From Ceratothoa steindachneri (Eukaryota; Arthropoda; Malacostraca; Isopoda; Cymothoidae): a stretch of 64,000 nucleotides of DNA. The stretch lies in assembly GCA_963969495.1 (NCBI GenBank), contig OZ018322.1, forward strand, positions 157,014,848 through 157,078,847, given 5' to 3'. The translations under genes and the position numbers were made by a program. Below are positions 47,104 through 57,824 of the stretch, one piece after another. The notes under the pieces were generated by a model that was given only the letters and a program-made list of their open reading frames with translations, was not told the origin of the DNA and ran no database searches. How positions within the stretch are numbered: the stretch's first letter is position 1; the number at the start of each line of letters is the position of its first letter.

Positions 47104-48175
47104 ATCTAACCTACTGCCTTTTTGGAAACCTGATCATCATGCCTCGCAATTATATCAGGAAAAGTGGCCAGAAGCTCGACCACACCAACCTTGAGGCTGC
47201 ATTCAAGCACTGGGTTGCAACCAATTGCAGCATTAAAGCGTCCGCTGAAGAATTGGAGGTCAAGAAAACAACTCTTGTGCTAAGTTTAAACATTCATTCA
47301 TCCCATTTAGGCTACATCAAATGACTGGCATTTAATTCCTCACTCTGTGTTTCCAGACTCATTTAAAATTTTCTCTTTTATGAGGCAAGTCTGCCAGCAT
47401 TTTTGTAACCATATTTCATTTTTTTTACTTTATTTTGTAGTAGCCTAGATTTATTAATATTTTTCATTTTATTAGCAAGATCCTTCTAAGTCCTAATTCA
47501 TTTCTTTTGTTACAGGATACCTTTAATCATTCCAAGAAGTTGTCTGACAGGGTCACTTATGTGCCTGTGCAGCTCCATACTAATAGGGTTTTCACCCGAA
47601 AACAGGAGTGCACAAGGTGGAATATAGCATCCAAGCTGCGAAGATGTTCTATGGCCTGCCCATGAAATAGGTGCGAATGATAGTATACCAGTATGCTAAA
47701 GCTTGTGGGAGCCAGACCCTCCCTGATACCTGGGAGAAGAACAGAATGGCAACGCGAGACTGGTACTAGCCCTTCATGAACCATCATCCCAACCTTGTGT
47801 TGAAGGCTCCAGAAGGCATGTGAAGTGCCAGGATTGTGGCCTCCAACAAAATTAATGTCGAAACCTTCTTTAAGGATTACGCATTAGCTATGGAGAAGTA
47901 CGAATTCATTCCGGACCGGATATAAATATGAATAAGAGTTCTTTGTCTACAGTTATGAAACCTATTAAGGTTGTGTGTGCGAGCTGTTAGCCAGTAGCCA
48001 CGCGGTTAACTCGAAAAAGAGGGGACACCATGAAGTTTGTGGGTATTATAAATGCTGTGTGGCAGTCTATCTCTCTAGTGTTTATAATTCCTAGATGCAG
48101 ATGGAACCCAGCTTTCATGAGGAACACGATCTTCGCTTCCAAATGCATATTGCGTCCTAATGGCTGGATGAAAGG
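47104..48175 (+). pseudogene. pogo/Tigger-family transposase with intron (broken)
   Basis: This encoded a DNA-binding transposase of the pogo/Tigger group. The exon at 47104-47276 starts with MPRNYIRKSGQKLDHTNLEA and encodes a psq-type helix-turn-helix, ending VKKTTL. An intron (GTGCTAAG...TTGTTACAG, 47277-47515) keeps the frame. The next exon reads DTFNHSKKLSDRVTYVPVQL and VFTRKQE, then a frameshift (about 47610) leads to VEYSIQAAKMFYGLP, VYQYAKACGSQTLPDTWEKN, MNHHPNLVLKAPEGM and NKINVETFFKDYALAMEKYE. Stops occur at 47669, 47768 and 47820. FVGIINAVWQSISLVFIIPR and NPAFMRNTIF belong to the start of the DDE domain; the WNxDE segment reads MNKS, so its catalytic Asp is lost, and the remainder is missing. 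Confidence 0.82.
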
Positions 48176-48630
48176 TAAATGCTTCGTGCAAACCTAAAAA
48201 CTCTTTTGAAATTATAGACGGTAATATTTTGAGGGTGAACTTATTTTCTTATTATTTTATTAATACATATAAATTGAGATGCCATTTTTATGTAGCTAGG
48301 AGCTATTTTTCGGAACTTTTTTTGGTATATTATAAATTTGTATGCTTAAAGGAAATCAAAAATTGCTACACAATTACTCGATTTTCATTTTAGTGAAATC
48401 ACTCCCAAAATCGACACACCCTACTGCGGCATCGGATTGCTATCAGAGTTGAGCTCCATTCTAGGACCAGCCTTGAGAAGATACTACAGCAATTGCGCAA
48501 ACATTTACCTCTCCCTCATTAGCCGTCAGTCCTCTTGGGCAGACAGGATTCAAAATACTACGTTTGTCCGTCTACTTAATCTCTTTTTCCTTACGCTACA
48601 AACTAATTGTAGATAGTTCACTTTTGATGC

Positions 48631-48633
<3 letters not shown>
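48176..48633. other. No gene recognised
   Basis: AT-rich DNA after the pogo relic. A short stretch at 48395-48600 is less AT-rich but has no readable domain. Confidence 0.4.

Positions 48634-48684
<51 letters not shown>
48634..48684. repeat. (TA)n microsatellite
   Basis: About 51 bp of AT tract. Confidence 0.95.
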
Positions 48685-48687
<3 letters not shown>

Positions 48688-49340
48688 AGATTTGTTAAAA
48701 TCGACAGTGATGGTTGCTTGATTAAGCTTGCGCTGTAGCTTTTTCACCTGTTCAAGATTCTCTTTACAGAAAGCGATGGGTGGGAAAAATGCTGGCAAGA
48801 GGCATAGCTATGTTAGGTAAGATGTCTTTCAAACATTTTAAAGGTCATCTTCTGGACAAAGAGTGAAAATTTTAAAAAAATGTGTTTTATTTGTGCATTG
48901 TTATCTAACATAAGAATATGTTTTAGGACAAATCAAAAGTGACAAAAATTATAAAGCTAGAATAATGTTTAGATCAAAATAGAAAAAATTATTAGATCTT
49001 GACATAAGATTATTTTTTTCGGATGGCAGTTGTTTTATCTTATTTTTGAAGATTTCCTGTGTAGTATATATGTACCTAAACGGGAGGAAAGTTCTCGGTA
49101 TGAGAGTAACGAAAAATGGCTACAAGAAGCATGCGACCGAAAGAGTGGGTTTTGCGAAATCAGGCTTGAGCAAAATATACCAGCTTAGAAACTTGAACAA
49201 GAGTAACAAAACAATCTATACAACTCACTGTGCCAATGATTATTCTTGTAGGAAAAAATACCATTAAATAGGAGGCATAGATCGAACATTGTAAAGCTGC
49301 AGAGAGTTTAGAACAGTGGAATCCTGCTTAAAACCAATAC
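48685..49340. other. No gene recognised; exon-like segment
   Basis: At 48771-48818 a 48-bp stretch reading KAMGGKNAGKRHSYVR is bounded by TCTTTACAG and GTAAGATG, which look like acceptor and donor. With no neighbouring exon identified, it remains only a possibility. The frame 49046-49267 is unassigned. Confidence 0.25.
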
Positions 49341-49347
49341 CAAAAGA

Positions 49348-49600
49348 ATGGAACATCAGAGGCAGAGAGATTTACATAAGGAAATAGAGATGGACCCAGT
49401 CAATGTAGTTCTGCACAATAGAGCAAAAAATGTCAGGGACAGATTGGATCAGATAATTGATCAAGCACATAAGAGAGCAATAGATATACCCCTAGAGCAC
49501 AGAAGAACGAATAGGTGAAACTTCCGAAGTGGAAAACCACTTGAAGAAACAAAACCAATATTTAGATAAGTTGAAATTGTTGTACAAGGTGTTAAGGTAA
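49348..49600 (+). pseudogene. Unassigned Lys/Glu-rich reading frame, probably retroelement debris
   Basis: From ATG 49348 the frame reads MEHQRQRDLHKEIEMDPVNV and VLHNRAKNVRDRLDQIIDQA and ends at TGA 49516. The same frame continues after the stop as NFRSGKPLEETKPIFR. The composition looks like real protein rather than chance, but I cannot assign a family. Confidence 0.35.
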
Positions 49601-50129
49601 CAAATAGTGATAAACAAGGGCAAAAAATTCAAACAGTAAGTAATATACAAAAATATAATAGATGCGCGAAAGCCTTCACCAAAACAATAGCTAAACAAGA
49701 GGAAATAATGTGAAATAAGAAATTCAAGAGATAGCTAGTCACCTAGTGACTACGAATAACACCCAACATTTTCATTTTCACCCCTTTACCTAACAAACTA
49801 TATCCAATCTACTCCCACTTTACACTTTTTCATCCCTTCATCAAGACGTAAGCGTAGGACTATTTGTTTCAGTTTATCAAATTTGAGAAATTTTAAGGAT
49901 TAAAGAATCTTTGGATCGGCGAAATTAAAGGGGAAACAAAAATTAAATGATCAGCAAAGGACGCAAATCAAAAGGTGGTGGGCTATGTTGTAGTGAGGGC
50001 GGCATTGAGACCTCACGTAGTGGGCAAACTGTTTTCTGGCTGGAGGGAGATGCTAATTTGTGTTTTCCGTTTCCATATAGTTACGGCCTCAGCCATCCAC
50101 ATTTGTCGTCGATAACTATCTTACTTGCT

Positions 50130-50500
50130 CGTACATATAACTTTCAGGGCCGTAGAAAGGCACCTCTTTCGTACAAGGCTAAACGAGTTGTTGTAGAATC
50201 CTTTTAGAGACCGGGAGGGGGTTATTATCCTCATTGTGTTATATTATCTCTGCCAATGAGCTCGATGGATTCATCAACAGGAAAGTTAGTAAACAAGGAT
50301 TCAACACCTATTGAAGACATGAGCCCGGCTGGCTTGGGAATTTCGAGGATATTAAGAAAGTCTTACGTCGAACGTAATCTGTAATCAGATGAGACAAAAG
50401 GGGTAATGAGTGATTGAGGACTCTGGCTAGATTATAGTTGAGCGTAGGTCTCTGGCTGATGATGGGTCTGAGCGCCTTGGCAGGTTTGTAGTCTCCTTCC
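50130..50500 (-). pseudogene. Penelope-like reverse transcriptase fragment (minus copy)
   Basis: The minus strand reads ALRPIISQRPTLNYNLARVL, then, after a frameshift, FLNILEIPKPAGLMSSIGVE, SLFTNFPVDESIELIG, and after stops VSKRILQQLV and TKEVPFYGPESYMYEQ. These are the region before motif A, motif A (Asp changed to Gly in SIGVESLF) and the following segment. It forms an inverted pair with the plus copy that begins at 50501. Confidence 0.7.
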
Positions 50501-51345
50501 ATTGACTGCCGGGTCTATGTCTTCAATGGACGCCGAATCCTTGTTTAACAACATTCCGGCAGATGAAACCATTGAACTCATTGGTCAGAAAATCTGCCAC
50601 ACTGAAGATAATAACCCCCTCTCGATCTCTAAAGATATTCTACGACAACTCCTTAAATATTATACCAAAGAGGCGCCTTTCTACGGCCTGATGGTTATAT
50701 GTACGTGATAGTCTACGGAGTGATGATGCGACCCCACTGGCTGTTCAATTTGCCCACTTCTACATGGGAACAGTGTAAGATGTCATTTTCAAGAAGAATG
50801 CTTCTTTCTTGATGCATTCTTCTTCTCTATATTGATGACATATTGCAGATAACCCTAGCCTAGGCCTTAACCTTATTCAAACTTTCAAGGAAAATTCATC
50901 CCTCAACTTCCCTCATGAAGAAGAAAATAACTCCATTTTTACCATTTCTCGACATCCTCGTTAGGTCTCAACAAACACATTTTACGAATGAAGTTTACGT
51001 GAAATCAACAATTCTAGCCTTCTGCAAGAGCGGAGCGTCAGAATCTCCGAACGGATACAAAAAAATCCGTAAATAAGGCATTTATCAATAGAGCCTTCAA
51101 ACTGGACAGTAGTTGATACAGAAATAAAGAGAGTAACTGAGCTGCTCGTCAAAAACGTATACCCCCAAACATCAGTTAATTATGTCATTAAACAGAGGAT
51201 AGATTTCTACCACAACCCGAAGCAAAAAATTAAAAAAACAGGCACAATAAACCTTTATTCCGAAGCATCCATGTATTCAGGATATAAGGAGTACGAAAGA
51301 GTCTTCAAAGACATCATACACCGGAATCTCATCTCCACTGATCAA
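50501..51345 (+). pseudogene. Penelope-like reverse transcriptase (plus copy, broken)
   Basis: SMSSMDAESLFNNIPADETI is motif A with its Asp kept. It is followed by LSISKDILRQLLKYYTKEAP, a frameshift at about 50685, a degraded motif B region and LLLYIDDILQIT with an intact YIDD box (50828-50839). FLDILVRSQQTHFTNEVYVK and WTVVDTEIKRVTELLVKNVY continue through the thumb, to INLYSEASMYSGYKEYERVF and the end of homology near 51345. No GIY-YIG domain was found after it. Multiple stops and shifts show it is dead. It is closer to the minus copy next to it than to the family at 1.9-4.6 kb. Confidence 0.75.
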
Positions 51346-51372
51346 ATAGGGCAAAATTAAATTATTAATTTA

Positions 51373-51950
51373 TTACAGGGTTGCCATATTGATGTGTAGG
51401 TTCATTAATAAGCTGCTCACATCCAGAATTATTTGAAAAGTTAAAGCAGCTACACCATGGTTACCTGTAGCACTAACAGAGTTCCGCCAATCAGTATGAT
51501 GAGCTTTATAATCACTAACGAAAATAAAGCGAGAGTTAGGGTTAGCCTGTTGAACTGCTGCCATTTTAGTTAACACAGATTTATAAATAGACTCATCCAA
51601 ATCCGGTTTCCTATAGCTGGAAAATACATAAAGATTTAAAAGTGTACTAGAGACTTTAACTACTTGTGTTTCATCACGTCCACATTCATATAACGGCCTA
51701 TGAAACGCAGTAAAACCCTCTTTAAAATACAGAGTCATTTTATGGGCTCTCGGCATGGCAGTACGCTTAAATAAAACAGGCTTTTTTAAATCCTGGAATT
51801 AACAATTCAGAAATATGAGGCAAATCAGAGACAAAGGTCTCAGAACAAAATAGGATGTCAAATTTATTGGCAGCTACGTCCAAGTCCATTTTATTCTCAT
51901 ATAGTCCACGAACATTGCAATATAATATTTAATATTCGACATTTCTGGAA
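51373..51950 (-). pseudogene. CR1-like non-LTR element: apurinic-type endonuclease (partial)
   Basis: The minus strand reads YCNVRGLYENKMDLDVAANK, FDILFCSETFVSDLPHISEL (with the catalytic SET), LIPGFKK, a frameshift at about 51770, then an open frame (51756-51373). It continues MPRAHKMTLYFKEGFTAFHR, LYVFSSYRKPDLDESIYKSV, NSRFIFVSDYKAHHTDWRNS and GNHGVAALTF. The usual GDxNAHH is SDYKAHH, so the Asn is lost. The family is one I associate with crustacean genomes (knowledge, not tested). The 3' remainder with polymerase is absent. Confidence 0.75.
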
Positions 51951-52496
51951 TCAATTTTGCGGCCTAAGATTAAGTTCAATGTTATGAGAACTTCAAAAAA
52001 AGTAACAGGAACAATATATGCAAAAGAGATAGAAAAATCTTCATTCATCAGAGAAAAAAATGTAAGGAAATAAACTGGTCAACTGGGAGTTGCCGCGACA
52101 CTCAGCATGGTCAAATATATCCCTAGGTTTAAAAGACATGGAGGAAGGATAGTAATGATAGTACTTTAGAAGAAATAAAAAAGAAAGACAAAGAAGATAT
52201 AGTCCACGAACATTGCAATATAATATTTAATATTCGACATTTCTGGAATCAATTTTGCGGCCTAAGATTAAGTTCAATGTCATGAGAACTTCAAAAAAAG
52301 TAACAGGAACAATATATGCAAAAGAGATAGAAAAATCTTCATTCATCAGAGAAAAAAATGTAAGGAAATAAACTGGTCAACTGGGAGTTGCCGCGACACT
52401 CAGCATGGTCAAATATATCCCTAGGTTTAAAAGACATGGAGGAAGGATAGTAATGATAGTACTTTAGAAGAAATAAAAAAGAAAGACAAAGAAGAT
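51901..52496. repeat. 298-bp tandem duplication, nearly identical copies
   Basis: 51901-52198 is repeated directly at 52199-52496, starting ATAGTCCACGAACATTGC in both. The only difference I saw is TGTTATG against TGTCATG. The unit includes the 5' end of the CR1-like endonuclease. The duplication is recent or an assembly artefact. Confidence 0.9.
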
Positions 52497-52864
52497 AAAG
52501 ATAAGGCAACCTCTTGATAAACCACCACGCATCCTTAGACCTTCTACTAAGCCTGTCAAACACACTATTTAAAAAAAAAAACAAGAGGAAGAGGAAACTG
52601 ATAGAATAGTGAGCGTGAGGTTACCCCAATTTACAAGAAAATCCATATCCAAGAAAGTGGAAGACCCAGCTACAAAGGCTGCGGCAATATCTAAGACAAG
52701 AGAAGAGTTGTTAGATTTTTGAGTTGCCTTCTCCTAGAAGAGCTGCCTATAATGGCTAACGAGTCTCTTCTCTCATCAAAGCCAAATCAGAGAATAAGAG
52801 TTTAGGTTTTTGTGTTGTCAGATGTGATGTGAAAGTTGGAGATGTATTAGGAATATGCCAAACT
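52497..52864. other. No gene recognised
   Basis: Probably 5' flank of the CR1-like element. No domain is visible. Confidence 0.4.
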
Positions 52865-53166
52865 TGTAGGGGAATAGCCTAATGCTCCCAAGTTTCCACA
52901 CCTGCCTTACAGGCGGGCCGTGATATCAACCCTCTTCCTTCTGGACCGATGTCTGGTGGCCTCCCGCCGGAAGAATCGCTGGCCATTTCAGCTAACCACC
53001 GCATTCCTTCCCGGACTGGTTAACGAAAGATGGGAGCCCATCTTGGCTTCCGGTGGTTTCCGGAAGTGTACAAATGACGAAATAGATGAGATAATCAAGT
53101 AGCTCTCACCTTAAGAAGGGCGCTTGACATCAGATCTACTTCCGGAACCATGTAAACCTCTCTCGA

Positions 53167-53180
53167 GTTTCGGGTATAAA
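53167..53180 (+). promoter_or_regulatory. TATA-like box in 5' LTR
   Basis: GGGTATAAAAGAT is present in both LTRs (also about 60233-60246), consistent with the core promoter of the element. Confidence 0.5.
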
Positions 53181-54043
53181 AGATAAATTTTTTTAACCCT
53201 CGGTGGTAGAGCTTGCACAGCGTCAGGCGGGTCAGGAATTGCCATCTATTTCGGTGTTGTGTTAAATCGTCGAAACAACAAGTGTTCAGAGAAAAGATCG
53301 GTCTCTGTTTGTGAGGCTCCTAACCCCGTTGGTCTGCAATTCAGTGCGGACCCATGCTCGTACTCACGTTTTCATAGCCGAAGCTGCAAACAGCCTCTCT
53401 CCGGTTCCCTAAGCGAGAAAACTACATCTCGGCTTTTCTCCGTGACTCTACGCGTCGATAGGTCACTTTGCCCCCCCCCCCCTCCACAGAGGTACCCAAG
53501 ATTCCTTTGATTTCACGGGCGTGGAACCCTCTTTAACAGAGAGATCCCGTCACCGCCTTCTTCCAGCAGAATCGTAACGGAATTGTCAGATGAGGTTGGT
53601 CCCTGAAGAATTTACCTCATCGTCTCCACCCCTTATCTCACCACGTTCACTCACCAGCACCACCCGAACATCAGGTTCCAAGGTAACCCTTCCCTTTCAC
53701 ATTCCCCAACTTCACCGCGAAGCTTACCAACATTAAAAGTATATAGTGATTTACATAGTGAACAGTTATTTACAAGCCAAGTGAGATATCCGAGCATTAC
53801 TTATTAATTTATCTCTTACAGAAGCCTATTTGTATATATATATTTTTATTGTTTAGTGCTCATTAAAATTTTATTTTCATATTGTTTTTATCTCTAACCT
53901 ACTTTATGTCGCTTGCTGGCAAAGTTTATTCCAATCCAACCGAGGCCAACCTCTTAGCACTCTGTTTCAATAAAACCATTCAGGGCATGGGCCGAACGAA
54001 GTCTAATGAGTAGTACAACGACCCCACCACATTAGTGATAATA

Positions 54044-54045
<2 letters not shown>

Positions 54046-54099
<54 letters not shown>
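54046..54099. repeat. (TA)n microsatellite in the 5' LTR
   Basis: 54 bp of TA, 45 bp before the LTR end. The corresponding tract in the 3' LTR (60266-60287) is shorter. Confidence 0.95.
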
Positions 54100-54102
<3 letters not shown>

Positions 54103-54146
54103 TCGGGGGAAACTCCAACCACCCCTCAGCCTATTCTCTCGACATA

Positions 54147-55861
54147 CAAGGTGTCCCAGAAAAAAGTTAACCGTACTTTGAATTAGTATAACTCCAAAAA
54201 TATTAGAGATTTTGGTTCAGAAAAAGGTGTTTTATTTATCAAATATTTATCTGTCGGTTCTAGAAATCTCATTAAATTTTATTTTATGATATTGATACAC
54301 TAATGAATTTAGTGCAGGCTATCAAAACTATGTTTACGTAAGGAAGTAAAATAATGAAACGAAGCCTAGGAAGGCTAGGCCACCGTGCACTTTCAAGAGA
54401 AGCCTAGGGAGCTTAGGTAGCCTAGGTCACTGTGCAATTCTTCAAGCAAAGCCTAGGCCATTATACAGTTGTTTTTCAGCTACGCTGTGGTATGGTTTCA
54501 TCATTATTGCTTACTAAGCAAATCAAAACGTTTCTGTGTAAAAGTTTAATTCCATAGAACTTTATTAAGAGTGCAAGTACCAAACAAGTACAAAATTCAT
54601 TTGAACAACGTTTTCCAGGTAGGCACCCAGCAAGCAAGCCTACAATTTGGAAAAATGTTCGCAAATACCAACGACCTATATCTAAATGAGAACCATAAGA
54701 ACAACAGAAAATATCAAAAATGTTCAGATGACACTTCTTCAAAATCCACATGTATCAGTAGGAAAGAATGGGTTACAATTGTAAAAGTGATCATTTAACC
54801 GCATTATTAAACATGACTTCAAATCGCATCCCTATAAGATGTATGCAAGACACCAACTTCTTGAAACTGATTTTCCTCGTCGTAGACAATTTGTTGAATG
54901 GCTTCTCCATAAACCTGGTCGTTTCTTGATAACATTGTGATTGGTGACGAGGCAGCCTTTTTCATGAATGGAAACGTAAATAGACATAATATTAGGCAAT
55001 ATGCGCTGCTGAACCGACCCCCAGCATTCAACTTTTTCATACGTATTCGTCAGCAGAAAGTGTCTCTGTAAATCGGAATAAGCGGGAATGGCTATCTTGT
55101 CGGCCCATTGTTTTACGAGAATAACTTGAATGGTGCTGCCTACCCGAACATGATCAACAAAAGAATCTTCTCAGAACTCTTCCAGATGTACGGCAATCAA
55201 TTCAATAGACTTGGGTGGATTCTGGACGCGCACCAGCTCATAGACAGCTTGCTGTAAGAACAAAACTAAGAGAAAAGTTTGCCGACTGCATTATCGCCCT
55301 AAATCATGCAATTGATTGGCCCTCAAGATCTCCTAACTTAACACCGTGCGATTATTTCTTATAGAGATATCCAAAGAATAAAGTGTATTCTACTTCACCA
55401 CAAAGCATCAACCAGTTAAGAGATAGTATCACACGTGAATTTAATAGTCTTACGGAAACCACAAGTTAATCAAAAACGTTGTTCAATCAATACGATCAAA
55501 GGCGCAACTGTGCTTGGGAACAAATGGAGGACATGTGGAAGGAAACGGTGCTTAGAAAATTAAAAAATGAATTTTTATTACCTATATGAAGAGGTGTTTT
55601 TGTTAAAAATGGATTTAAATATATTTGTTGATTTTAAACTTGGAAGTTTGATTATTTTACTTCCTTGCTTAAACATAATTTTGATAGCCTCCACCTAACC
55701 CATTAGTGTATCAACATCGTAAGAGGGAATTTAATGAAATTTCCTAGAATCGACAGATAAATAGTTGTTAAATTTGTTTTGTTTTTTATGACTTAAAAAT
55801 CTATAATATGTTTTGAGTTATAGTAATTCAAATTACGGTTAACTTTTTCTGGGACACCTTG
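54147..55861 (+). mobile_element. IS630-Tc1-mariner-type transposon with ~200-bp terminal inverted repeats
   Basis: The ends CAAGGTGTCCCAGAAAAA are inverted repeats that stay alignable for about 200 bp (54147-54350 and 55650-55861). TA dinucleotides flank both ends (54145-54146 and 55862-55863), the target duplication expected for this superfamily. It is inserted right at the 3' end of the Gypsy 2 5' LTR. Three diverged GCCTAGG...CACTGTGCA repeats lie at 54365-54475. The transposase inside is broken. Confidence 0.88.
54680..55560 (+). pseudogene. mariner-like transposase (broken, three catalytic Asp visible)
   Basis: In changing frames: NVQMTLLQNPHVSVGKNG, DFKSHPYKMYARHQLLETDF, PRRRQFVEWLL, then VIGDEAAFFMNGNVNRHNIR (first Asp), LVGPLFYENNLNGAAYP, NQFNRLGWILDAHQLI (second Asp), and ALNHAIDWPSRSPNLTPCDY (third Asp). 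LRDSITREFNSLTET and EQMEDMWKETVLRK end it. At least three frame changes and several stops rule out function. The catalytic spacing fits a DD34D-like enzyme. The antisense frame 54476-54751 is a shadow. Confidence 0.82.
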
Positions 55862-55888
55862 TACAGTATATATTATATCATATTTAAA

Positions 55889-55900
55889 TTTTGTGTCATT
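55889..55900 (+). promoter_or_regulatory. Mutated primer binding site, Gypsy element 2
   Basis: TTTTGTGTCATT after a TA-rich spacer aligns with TCTGGTGTCAAG in Gypsy element 1. The TGG start has become TTG. Confidence 0.35.
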
Positions 55901-56252
55901 AGGTGTGCGGTTTGTTTCGAAGCCGTGAATTTTGAAATTCCCCCTTTCTATTTGCCAAGCGCCCAAGGTTAGATAAAACAAATGATAAGACATTTTAAAT
56001 TTTGTTGGTGAAATAAGAATTGACCCCCTGGCCTTGTAATTTTTTTTTTTTTTGGCATTGTCGGTATACAATATATAAATGGTTAGGCCACCGTCGATAA
56101 CCATTGCTGGTAGCATCTTACACAGCATAGTAACTATTTGTATTTTATTTATTTGTTTTTATTATTGTGTATATTATTTGCCACTGCCGTATAATCTGCG
56201 GTTAAGTCGTAAATCTCTTTGGTGAATCAGTGGATCCGACAGTGTATTCAAG

Positions 56253-57045
56253 ATGTCTTCCTCCACATTTGAGATGTTTCATAAACAGGGACAAATTTTA
56301 GGCCTTTTGGGTAATGAATCAATTGAATACGTTCAGAACGAACAAAGGAATGAACGCGAGGAAAAAAGAGAACAACGAATACAAGAAGAAATAGAAAAAA
56401 GGGAGAAAATTCGTCAAGAGGAGCATGAGTTAAGTAGAAATCAAGTCGAAGTCAGTTCCATCAGGTCCAGAAGTCACCAACCTCAGGGTCCCGCATTAAT
56501 GCTTCCCCCTTATTGTGATCAAGATGACTTTTGCACTTACTTAACCTATTTCGAAAAGATCTTCGAAGTCAATGGGTGGGACATTGAAACTGAAGGAGCA
56601 GGCCAACTGCTCCCGCCGCTCAACTCTCGTCTCAGAGAAATCTTCATTGCCTTCCTAACAGAAGCCACAATAGATTATTCATCTCTTAAAGCGAAACTCT
56701 TATCCGCGATTAATTTAAACCCCGAGTGCTACAAGCAAAAATTTCGATCGGGTAGGATCCAGCCAGGACAGACGTATAAACAGTTCGGATTCATCCTGAA
56801 GAAAAACCTCTAATTTTGGTTGGACTCGGCTAAAGTCGGTGGCGACTACAATTCACTGCTCAATTTTTTTTAAGGACCAGCTAATGCACACCCTCCCTAC
56901 GGAAATCCGTGCATTTGTTCGAGATAGGCGTGCCTCTTCCTTTAACGAGTGCCTCAAACAAGCTGCTCTCTACGCCACAAATCATCAGTTCTATCCTAAG
57001 GAGCAAAAGAAGAGCATTCCTCCGTCCCCTAAGAACAAAGGCTAA
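56253..57045 (+). pseudogene. gag of Gypsy element 2
   Basis: An open frame of 186 residues from ATG 56253 (MSSSTFEMFHKQGQILGLLG) has a Glu/Arg-rich coiled coil at about 35-65 and a capsid region LTYFEKIFEVNGWDIETEGA. It stops at 56811. Sequence continues in another frame with KDQLMHTLPTEIRAFVRDRR and SSFNECLKQAALYATNH to 57045. It aligns throughout with the gag of Gypsy element 1. A decayed zinc knuckle (LSCETPGQ...SQCPQ) lies near 57195-57235. Confidence 0.82.
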
Positions 57046-57359
57046 TCACAACCGAGAAAACTTCCTCATTTAGTAAAAGTCCCAGGCCACTTTAAACCCA
57101 AAGGTAACCACCATAAGAAGCAAAAAAGAAGTTAAACCCCCAATTATTAATGCTCCGTCGAGTAACCGCTACCGGAGTAACCCCATTGTATGGTTATCTT
57201 GCGAAACCCCTGGTCAATAAAAATCTCAGTGTCCACAAAACTCACGCTTTCGCTTTGCCACTGGACAACAGGCCCACCAAGTCTCTGCAACTTTCTCTGC
57301 CGAACAGCCTACTGCAACTTCGCCTCTGCCATATTCATCAACCTGTCAGGAGCACCAGG

Positions 57360-57760
57360 TGAACTTTTATTTTGATAACAGTTCTTCTGGGGACTCAAAT
57401 TCGAGTCGGGATCCATTAATGGATGTAGAGTATCCACTCTGCTGAAAGATACAGGGTGTACTTGTATAGTGGTATCGGACAAGCTGCTTACCCCCGTGGA
57501 CCAACAGCATAAGAAATTTGCTATCGTACACGATTTCTTGGGAAGAGCTAATAAATTTCCAGTGGTCCGTTGTCAAGTAATATGCCACGATTTTACGGGG
57601 TGAACCGGCGTCGTAGCTGCCCCGATTAAGTTTTGCGCAGTGTTAGTTGGCAACAGCGCACAGCTCTTCCAAACTGTTGTCTTGCAAGCTCTCTTCACCC
57701 GGGCTCAGGCTGATAGAGACGCCCGCCGACCCGCGTCTCTTAAGCCCCCATGTACTCCCT
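57360..57760 (+). pseudogene. Aspartic protease of Gypsy element 2
   Basis: NGCRVSTLLKDTGCTCIVVS contains the active DTG triad. KFAIVHDFLGRANKFPVVRC and, after a TGA at 57601 in place of Trp, VVAAPIKFCAVLVG follow, then FTRAQA, the usual protease-integrase transition. It aligns closely with the protease of Gypsy element 1 at 28470-28690. Confidence 0.8.
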
Positions 57761-57824
57761 ATTTACGAGGGAATGAATAATGCCCAACTCATCAAGGCCC
57801 CAAAATACTGCCTTTCCATTTAGC

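Larger units (their letters stand above)
52865..54144 (+). repeat. 5' LTR of Gypsy element 2
   Basis: 1.28 kb, starting TGTAGGGGAATAGCC and ending CTATTCTCTCGACA. It includes GGGTATAAAAGAT (TATA-like, 53169), a C-rich run at 53470 and a (TA)n tract at 54046-54099. The 3' LTR matches both ends but lacks most of 53200-54045. Confidence 0.85.

Noticed and set aside
50130..51345. Intact Penelope element at 50-51 kb
   Set aside because: Frameshifts, stops and absence of the GIY-YIG domain exclude it.
54476..54751. Minus-strand frames within the mariner-like element and at 57367-57588 in Gypsy 2
   Set aside because: Antisense shadows of transposase and protease sequence.
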